Shown: piece by piece, positions 57,993 to 64,000 of the stretch | How the letters are laid out: every line of letters begins with the position of its first letter | Position numbering within the stretch: the stretch's first letter is position 1 | NCBI RefSeq assembly: GCF_900078745.1 | Contig: NZ_FKII01000047.1 | Location: 124,001-188,000 of the forward strand | Origin: Candidatus Ichthyocystis sparus | GTDB lineage: Bacteria; Pseudomonadota; Gammaproteobacteria; Burkholderiales; 2013Ark19i | Direction: 5' to 3' | DNA length: 64,000 nt | Notes under the pieces: model-generated | What the model saw: only the letters and a program-made list of their open reading frames with translations | The model's database searches: none | Told to the model about the DNA's origin: nothing | Translations under genes and position numbers: made by a program

Positions 57993-58745
57993 CTACCCAT
58001 GTCTCTCCAAGGCCGTCATGGTAATGGTATCAAGCAGGCTACACACATCAGCAGACGGAGCCAAAAAAACAGGCCCCACGTCCCACTCCAGAACATTATC
58101 ACGGATGCGAGGATGAGTACAAAGAAAAGAAAATTTGTTATCACAGAAGGTGTTACTTTGCAAAAAAGAGCACACTATTCGAGCAGTTTCAGTGCTGGTA
58201 AGCACCCAAATAATATCCTTATGAGAATCCAAAAAATATGAGAGCCTCTTATCCCAATCATTATCTATACTGCGCCTATAACAAACATACTCTTCTAAAT
58301 TAGCTCCCTCTTCTGTAAGCCACCTAGATAAAGAAGCACGCGTGGGATCACCGCGAACCAGTAAAACTTTCTTAGAATTACAATTAGCGCCCATATTATT
58401 CAAAATTTTGCATACACCATCACTTCCTCCATATCCTTCTGGAAATATAATTGTGCCTTGGAATAAATATTTACCCAGCGTAGATGCCGTACCCTCCCCT
58501 GCAGCTATCCAATGCGAAGAGGTAATAGGAACCTCATGGAGACACAATGAATTCAATACAGAATAACGACTGACAAAAATAACAAAATCATAGTAATCAT
58601 ATATTGGTAACTGTTGTGGTAAAGGAGTTATTTTAAGAATGGGAAAAGGGTAAGCACAAATGTTACGTTGTTCAAGAAGGTTACATAGGTCCACCGCATC
58701 ATCATGCAGTTTTGTTATCAAAAAAACGGCATCAGAGATTGGCAT
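57993..58745 (-). CDS. hemD: Uroporphyrinogen-III synthase
   Basis: This 250-residue enzyme cyclises hydroxymethylbilane with inversion of ring D. HemD is poorly conserved; assignment rests on the two-domain pattern (FLITKLHDDAVDLCNLLEQ at the N-terminus, FVSRYSVLNSL, WIAAGEGTASTL, FPEGYGGSDGV and VLTSTETARIV) and on its position directly after hemC. The ATG at 58745 is four bases past the hemC stop; a TTG at 58760 in frame is possible. Confidence 0.9.
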   Translation of the reverse strand: MPISDAVFLITKLHDDAVDLCNLLEQRNICAYPFPILKITPLPQQLPIYDYYDFVIFVSRYSVLNSLCLHEVPITSSHWIAAGEGTASTLGKYLFQGTIIFPEGYGGSDGVCKILNNMGANCNSKKVLLVRGDPTRASLSRWLTEEGANLEEYVCYRRSIDNDWDKRLSYFLDSHKDIIWVLTSTETARIVCSFLQSNTFCDNKFSFLCTHPRIRDNVLEWDVGPVFLAPSADVCSLLDTITMTALERHG

Positions 58746-58749
58746 GTGG

Positions 58750-59670
58750 CTACATACCAATACGACATAATTCTTGCTTAAAGTACTGAAAAGCTCTTTC
58801 AGCTAGCGCTTGCCATTTATTCGTACTTTCCTTAGCATCAAACTCAGCCATATACAGCCCATCTGGAGAGAATAAACGTGCCCTAAGGCGAATTTCAGAT
58901 TCCTCATAGGATGCATTTGCTGCGAACGGAATATTGCAATTTGCCCCCAACAAACATCCTAACCTTCTTTCTGTATGTGCGAGAACCGCATCCTGTTGTC
59001 CTACGTCCAAATACGACCAAAAATCAAGATTTTCGTGCTCCTTCTTAGATTCAATAGCCAAAAATCCCTGGCCAGGAGCGGGTATGCTAATTGAAAATGG
59101 CAGTCTTTGTTTTATATACTTCACCAAACCCAAACGAACCAACCCTGCAGAAGCCAAAACAACCCCATCTAGCGACAAGTCGCGTATCTTACTCAAACGA
59201 GTCAAGATGTTACCACGAATAGGAATAACATTAAGATCGGGACGGTATCTAAGCAATTGAACAGATCTACGAATACTGGATGTGCCAATTTTACCTCCAT
59301 ACGGGACATCATCTAGGGAATTATAGTCATCAGAGACAAATGCATCTGAAGGGTCAGACCTGTGTCCTATCCAGGCCAAAGATAAATTATTAGGCAAAAC
59401 GTAAGGAACATCTTTTAGTGAATGAACTGCGCAAAGTGCCTTTCCCTCCCCTATGGCTACCTCTAATTGTTTTACGAAGAGTCCTTTGGTATCGAAGCTC
59501 TTCCAATTATCAACATCTGACAAAACATCACCTTGTGTCTTAATAGGCAACAGGTAAATGGATAACTTAGGATTAAATTTTAACAATGACATACGAACTG
59601 ATTCAGCCTGCCGTATGGCCAATCTAGACGATCGCGTAGCAATATAAAAACTAGATAAAGAGTAAACCAT
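58750..59670 (-). CDS. hemC: Porphobilinogen deaminase (hydroxymethylbilane synthase)
   Basis: This 306-residue enzyme polymerises four porphobilinogens. TRSSRLAIRQAE at the N-terminus, KTQGD, VHSLKDVP, GTSSIRRSVQLL and PAPGQGFLAIE are diagnostic. The dipyrromethane cofactor is attached at C245 in LLGANCNIPF. It heads the hemC-hemD-hemX-hemY cluster and is divergent from rhlE across a 210-bp gap. Confidence 0.96.
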   Translation of the reverse strand: MVYSLSSFYIATRSSRLAIRQAESVRMSLLKFNPKLSIYLLPIKTQGDVLSDVDNWKSFDTKGLFVKQLEVAIGEGKALCAVHSLKDVPYVLPNNLSLAWIGHRSDPSDAFVSDDYNSLDDVPYGGKIGTSSIRRSVQLLRYRPDLNVIPIRGNILTRLSKIRDLSLDGVVLASAGLVRLGLVKYIKQRLPFSISIPAPGQGFLAIESKKEHENLDFWSYLDVGQQDAVLAHTERRLGCLLGANCNIPFAANASYEESEIRLRARLFSPDGLYMAEFDAKESTNKWQALAERAFQYFKQELCRIGM

Positions 59671-59755
59671 AATAACTATTACCTTGAAACTAAATTAGAA
59701 ACAACTATAAGCACGTACGTCAATAACGACTGCTACAAAAATATGCTTGATTTAT

Positions 59756-59784
59756 TTGATAATTAGATGAAAATCTCCTATAAT
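59756..59784 (+). promoter_or_regulatory. Sigma70-type promoter of the helicase-murI pair
   Basis: TTGATA (59756-59761), a spacer of exactly 17 bases and a perfect TATAAT (59779-59784) form a near-consensus promoter. Transcription would begin about 90 bases before the helicase ATG, giving a leader with a possible GCCAC/GTGGC stem (59805-59839). Confidence 0.75.
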
Positions 59785-59880
59785 CAGCTTTGCTTTCTGG
59801 TTTCGCCACCTCTTCGGGAAAATAACTGATGTTCGTGGCATATACGTACTTCCACAGTGCTACCTTAGAGAGTACATTCA

Positions 59881-61257
59881 ATGAGCAATTTTAAAGACCT
59901 AGGGCTTATACCTGAGTTATTGTCTGTGTTGGACCTAATGGGTTATGAGAACCCAACACCTATACAAGAACAAGCCATACCGGCAATCCTATCATGCCAG
60001 GATGTTCTTGGCATTGCTCACACCGGCACCGGCAAGACCGCCAGCTTTGCTCTTCCCATAATACAGAGAATAGCACCGTTGGCTAGTCGTAGCTTTTCCC
60101 CGGCAAGGCACTCTCCTCGTGTGCTAATTTTAGAGCCGACAAGGGAGTTGGCTTTACAAGTATGTGATGCGGTAAGTAAGTTAGCCTCCAATATTCCGAT
60201 ACGTTCCTGTTCCATATTTGGCGGAACGAATATGGAAGTTCAGTCTCAGGCTTTGCGCGAGGGTAGAGAGATACTGGTTGCTACGCCAGGTCGTTTACTA
60301 GATCACCTTAATTCGCAAACTGCTCGTTTTCAGGAAATAAATATCCTGGTATTAGACGAAGTGGATTGCATGTTAGACATGGGGTTCTTGCCTGATATAA
60401 CACGCATAATTGCTTATCTACCTGTTGAAAGACAAAATTTAATGTTCTCAGCGACAATATCTCCTGAGATAGATGTGTTGGCACAAAAAATTCTTCGACA
60501 CCCAGTTAGGATACAGATATCGGAACTTAACTCTGTTGCCGACACCATTGAGCATGTCCTGCATCCTGTTTCTGAGAGAAACAGGCAAGACACCTTGATT
60601 CAACTTTTGGAGAGTAGTAATAGTAAGACACTAGTGTTCGTTGAAACTAAGGATGTTTGTGCCAGATTAGCGCGCTTACTGTCGGAAAGGGGTCTTTCCA
60701 CTGCTGCAATCCACGGAGACAAATCTCAAAAAGAGCGTGTAGAGGCTTTAGAATCGTTTAAAAGTCAGAGTGTAGATGTGCTTATAGCAACGGATATTGC
60801 GGCAAGGGGTTTAGATATATCTGATTTACCAGAAGTAATCAATTTTAGTCTTCCTCAATCATCTGAATCTTATATTCACCGTATAGGTAGAACGGGTAGA
60901 CGGGGGCAAAAGGGTATAGCAAGATCATTAGTAACAGCTCAAGAGGAAAAACGCATAAAGGAAATAGAAGATCTGATAGGAAAAAAAATAAAGCGTGTTG
61001 TTGCTGGGGGAGACAGGTCAATGGGTGTTAATGGAGGAACTTGTGCCAATAATAAACCATATACACCGGAGAAGCAGAATTCAACTCCTGATGATTTTGA
61101 TTTTAGCAAGCCATACGTGATGCAGCACAGCCAAAAACCTGGGGAGAGGGGTGCTGGTGCTATCGTGTCCCCCTTACGAGTTACCAGGAATCTGTACGGA
61201 GAAAACAAAAGTCTTGCTGCGCTATTTAGACCTGTAGTTAAGTCTGCATCTGACTAA
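59881..61257 (+). CDS. rhlE: DEAD-box ATP-dependent RNA helicase (RhlE type)
   Basis: This 458-residue superfamily 2 helicase has the Q motif (PTPIQEQAIP), Walker A AHTGTGKT (46-53), PTRELALQV, GGTN, TPGRLLDHL, SATIS, ATDIAARGLDI and HRIGRTGRRG. The Walker B box reads DEVD (159-162) instead of DEAD. The C-terminal 80 residues are basic and low complexity, as in RhlE/RhlB-like RNA helicases, so assignment to RhlE is likely but not certain. GAGAG precedes the ATG. murI follows after one base. Confidence 0.9.
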   Translation: MSNFKDLGLIPELLSVLDLMGYENPTPIQEQAIPAILSCQDVLGIAHTGTGKTASFALPIIQRIAPLASRSFSPARHSPRVLILEPTRELALQVCDAVSKLASNIPIRSCSIFGGTNMEVQSQALREGREILVATPGRLLDHLNSQTARFQEINILVLDEVDCMLDMGFLPDITRIIAYLPVERQNLMFSATISPEIDVLAQKILRHPVRIQISELNSVADTIEHVLHPVSERNRQDTLIQLLESSNSKTLVFVETKDVCARLARLLSERGLSTAAIHGDKSQKERVEALESFKSQSVDVLIATDIAARGLDISDLPEVINFSLPQSSESYIHRIGRTGRRGQKGIARSLVTAQEEKRIKEIEDLIGKKIKRVVAGGDRSMGVNGGTCANNKPYTPEKQNSTPDDFDFSKPYVMQHSQKPGERGAGAIVSPLRVTRNLYGENKSLAALFRPVVKSASD

Positions 61258-61258
61258 T

Positions 61259-62047
61259 ATGATTGGCATGATAGACTCCGGCATTGGCGGACTTAGTGTC
61301 TGGAAGGCATTAAAGTCTATACCAGATGTGCCAAAAATAATATACGTTGCAGATTCGGCGTATATGCCCTACGGTAGACGAAAATCTAGAGACATACGTC
61401 TACGTGTAATGAAGATTTCGGATGCTCTTATTCAACGTGGATGCTCCATAGTAGTATTAGCTTGCAATACAGCTACTGTTAATGCAATAGCTGCGTTAAG
61501 GCATAGGTTTGCTGGCACTATATTTGTTGGAGTAGAGCCAGCCATAAAAACGGCATCCAGTTTATCCAGGAATGGAAAGATTGGGCTTCTTGCAACCAGG
61601 TCCACCATAAACAGTTCCAAAGTTCATAGTCTAATTGGTCAGTTTGGTAAGAATTACTCCTTTTTCTTACAGAATGATACTGGGCTTGCTGAAAGCATAG
61701 AAAAAAATGAAGAAGTTAGACCTTCAGTTATAGACAAGCACTTATCTTTTGTACAGCAAAAGGGTATAGACACACTGATATTAGGATGTTCGCACTATCC
61801 ACTAATAATTTCTCAAATTTGTGAAAATCTACCCAAAGGAGTGCAAATAGTAAGCGCAGAGACTGGGATAACAAAAAGACTCTGCCGCATACTTGCGGAG
61901 CGCAACGTAAGTTCAATATATACCAATGAGAAAATAGGGGACATATTTGTAACAACTGGCCAGAACCCAGACTACGCTAGGACATTTTCCAGGGTACTGA
62001 AGTGCAACATAAACTTTGATAATGAGCTAGACCTAAGCCTACTGTAA
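61259..62047 (+). CDS. murI: Glutamate racemase
   Basis: This 262-residue enzyme makes D-glutamate for peptidoglycan. The two catalytic cysteines lie in LACNTAT (C69) and LGCSHYPL (C177). DSGIGGLSV at the N-terminus and YMPYGRR are typical. It starts one base after the helicase stop and is probably translationally coupled. Its 3' end overlaps the convergent MFS gene by nine bases. With glmM it indicates that the cell still builds peptidoglycan. Confidence 0.95.
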   Translation: MIGMIDSGIGGLSVWKALKSIPDVPKIIYVADSAYMPYGRRKSRDIRLRVMKISDALIQRGCSIVVLACNTATVNAIAALRHRFAGTIFVGVEPAIKTASSLSRNGKIGLLATRSTINSSKVHSLIGQFGKNYSFFLQNDTGLAESIEKNEEVRPSVIDKHLSFVQQKGIDTLILGCSHYPLIISQICENLPKGVQIVSAETGITKRLCRILAERNVSSIYTNEKIGDIFVTTGQNPDYARTFSRVLKCNINFDNELDLSLL

Positions 62048-63247
62048 TTCTCTCGAACAAATCTTAACTGGCATTGTTGCCAAAAGAGAAATGATTACAA
62101 GCAACATAACAGTACAATAAATTATGCCTTTGCTCTCAAATAGATATGCCATACCGTAATTACCCAAAAAACCGCCCATATAGTAGGAGGTGGTGTACAA
62201 ACCAACAGCAGAGGAATGCGCCTTATTTGCCCTTGTACGAACGGCTGATAACGACGAAATCTGTATGCCAAATGCACCCATTATCACTAAAAATGTTCCC
62301 AAAAATACAAAAAACTTGCTTGGCAATAAACACGTAATCGTCCCTAAAAACATAAATCCAACTGAAAAATACCAGAACCCATAGGTAAGGTGGCTCATAA
62401 TTATCATAACTCTCGATGCGAGAATACAGCCGATGGGATTAGCCATAAACAGCAAACCCCTCTCTGTGGTAGAGGAATAAAATGGATGTCCTCCGAGACG
62501 CAAAACACCAACTGTGTAGATAGAAATAATAGAAAAAAGCAACAAAAAACCAGCAAAATAAACATGTAGTAGCTTCGTATTTGTCAAGTGATCTCTCAGC
62601 TCATAAATAATGTGAGAGAACTTCTTTTTTAGAGACACCTTCCTTATATGGTGAGATGCAGATTCAGTAAATTCACCTAAACAGGACCTTAATGACATAA
62701 TTACCAAAAATGAAACAAAAGTAACCACTCCAGTAAAAATATATGAAGCTCTCCAGGTACCAAAAGCATCCGCCATAATGCCTGACAACAGCCTAGAAGC
62801 CATACCACCGGATGCAATACTTATTACATAAATCCTAGAACCTCTTAAAGAAGACCTATGTGAACCTTGATTAGATGCTGCTGTGGCAGCAGCTGCAATA
62901 ATTGATGGAACAAAAAATCCCAGCAATGACTGAACAAAAGCAAACTCCCAAAACTTGTTCAACAAAGAGGTGACTATCTGGCAAATAATTAATCCCAAAA
63001 ATGAAATTGTTAACATAGTCTTCTCGCCGTAAATATCATTACAGGCGGAGACAAAAGGAGAGGATATGGCTAACATTAGCAATGTTAGAGATTGGGACAA
63101 GGCTATGGTAGACAGAGAAACATTAAAATCATGGGACAACTCAGTTAAAAAGGGCTGAGACAGGTACAAATTTAAGAAAGCGGTAAAACCACTCAAAACC
63201 ACACCCCAAATGGAAGGGGTATTGTGTAAAACTTTTGTATTAGACAT
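62039..63247 (-). CDS. MFS transporter
   Basis: The protein has about 402 residues with 12 hydrophobic segments and a long polar central loop (around residues 187-215), as in the major facilitator superfamily. The pattern LYLSQPFLTELSHDFNVS at the start, then SPFVSACNDIYGEK as the loop 2-3 motif, resembles the YnfM/arabinose-efflux-like group. The substrate cannot be told. I prefer the ATG at 63247 (AGG seven bases upstream) over an in-frame ATG at 63280. It converges on murI. Confidence 0.88.
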   Translation of the reverse strand: MSNTKVLHNTPSIWGVVLSGFTAFLNLYLSQPFLTELSHDFNVSLSTIALSQSLTLLMLAISSPFVSACNDIYGEKTMLTISFLGLIICQIVTSLLNKFWEFAFVQSLLGFFVPSIIAAAATAASNQGSHRSSLRGSRIYVISIASGGMASRLLSGIMADAFGTWRASYIFTGVVTFVSFLVIMSLRSCLGEFTESASHHIRKVSLKKKFSHIIYELRDHLTNTKLLHVYFAGFLLLFSIISIYTVGVLRLGGHPFYSSTTERGLLFMANPIGCILASRVMIIMSHLTYGFWYFSVGFMFLGTITCLLPSKFFVFLGTFLVIMGAFGIQISSLSAVRTRANKAHSSAVGLYTTSYYMGGFLGNYGMAYLFESKGIIYCTVMLLVIISLLATMPVKICSRELQ

Positions 63248-63352
63248 GGCTCTACCTAGACCATAAAAACATATGTACACCTCGAGTGTAATGTACTCTA
63301 CACTTTACACTGAAGCAAAAGTAACGTTGTTAAGAACAAAAAAACCATACTA

Positions 63353-63517
63353 CTAATAAATGGAGTAACATCCAGCTAATAATATCAACAACTTAAGATA
63401 ACCAACTCCATTTAGCTTAATAAAAAATCCAGTGGGTGTATCATAATACCTTGAGATAAGCGGATACGAAAATACCACTAAAATAAATAGTACTGCGTAC
63501 TTAACAACTAAAAACAT
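63353..63517 (-). CDS. Possible small membrane protein
   Basis: Fifty-four residues from the ATG at 63517, with a strong membrane segment (VVKYAVLFILVVFSYPLI) and a second hydrophobic stretch near the end (LKLLILLAGCYSIY). GGAG lies four bases upstream of this ATG. The frame is open to an ATG at 63544, which has no ribosome site. A perfect 8-bp inverted repeat (63521-63539) includes the ribosome site. I recognise no family. It could also be chance in AT-rich DNA. Confidence 0.4.
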   Translation of the reverse strand: MFLVVKYAVLFILVVFSYPLISRYYDTPTGFFIKLNGVGYLKLLILLAGCYSIY

Positions 63518-63520
63518 GGC

Positions 63521-63539
63521 ACTCCATGAACCATGGAGT
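63521..63539 (-). promoter_or_regulatory. Perfect hairpin covering the ribosome site of the small ORF
   Basis: ACTCCATG and CATGGAGT are perfect 8-base inverted copies separated by three bases. On the minus strand the second arm holds GGAG, so folding would hide the ribosome site of the ORF that starts at 63517. Confidence 0.4.
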
Positions 63540-63544
63540 TTCAT

Positions 63545-64000
<456 letters not shown>

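Overview
The window looks like a chromosomal segment of an AT-rich, host-associated betaproteobacterium. The evidence is gene order. One strand carries tpiA, secG, tRNA-Leu(GAG), the complete nuoA-N operon, a DUF2818 gene and a Nudix hydrolase gene in the order familiar from Burkholderiales, preceded by rlmE, ftsH, glmM, folP and pstSCAB. The housekeeping genes are compact, with many 1-17 bp overlaps. The accessory genes form tandem paralogue arrays rich in Asn, Ile, Lys and Gln. Together this suggests an intracellular symbiont or pathogen. A lineage such as Candidatus Ichthyocystis (fish-gill epitheliocystis agents with expanded gene families) is a guess from memory, not shown by the sequence.

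Layout. At 1-1513 (+) lie the 3' end of one gene and a complete second gene of a small helical protein family of unknown function. From 1524 to 26612 (all -) runs a block of about 25 kb. In transcription order it is rlmE, ftsH, glmM, folP, pstS, pstC, pstA, pstB, tpiA, secG, tRNA-Leu, nuoABCDEFGHIJKLMN, DUF2818 and Nudix hydrolase. It covers 23S rRNA methylation, membrane proteolysis, cell-wall and folate precursors, phosphate uptake, glycolysis, protein export and respiratory complex I. A small broken reading frame sits directly upstream of rlmE. From 26.83 to 28.12 kb is AT-rich DNA with no convincing gene.

From 28119 to 51807 (+) seven large paralogues stand head to tail (833 to 1251 aa). 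Each has a conserved N-terminal tip of about 20 residues, a low-complexity region built from variable copies of one degenerate module of about 42-47 residues, and a conserved helical-looking core of about 700 residues. I recognise no known domain in them. Five are preceded by a conserved AT-rich box about 85-105 bp upstream of the start, and most starts follow a TTTAGTGA-type leader rather than a good Shine-Dalgarno. This array is the most novel part of the window and is best read as a family of candidate host-interaction proteins.

From 52116 to the end housekeeping genes return: suhB and icd (+), trmJ and a cold-shock gene (-), the haem cluster hemC-hemD-hemX-hemY (-), a DEAD-box helicase gene with a clear sigma70-type promoter followed by murI (+), a convergent MFS transporter gene (-), a possible tiny membrane protein, and the 3' end of lysS (-). 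I see no transposase, phage gene, CRISPR array or rRNA. Start codons were chosen from ribosome-binding sites, neighbour overlaps and family N-termini, and several are GTG or TTG.
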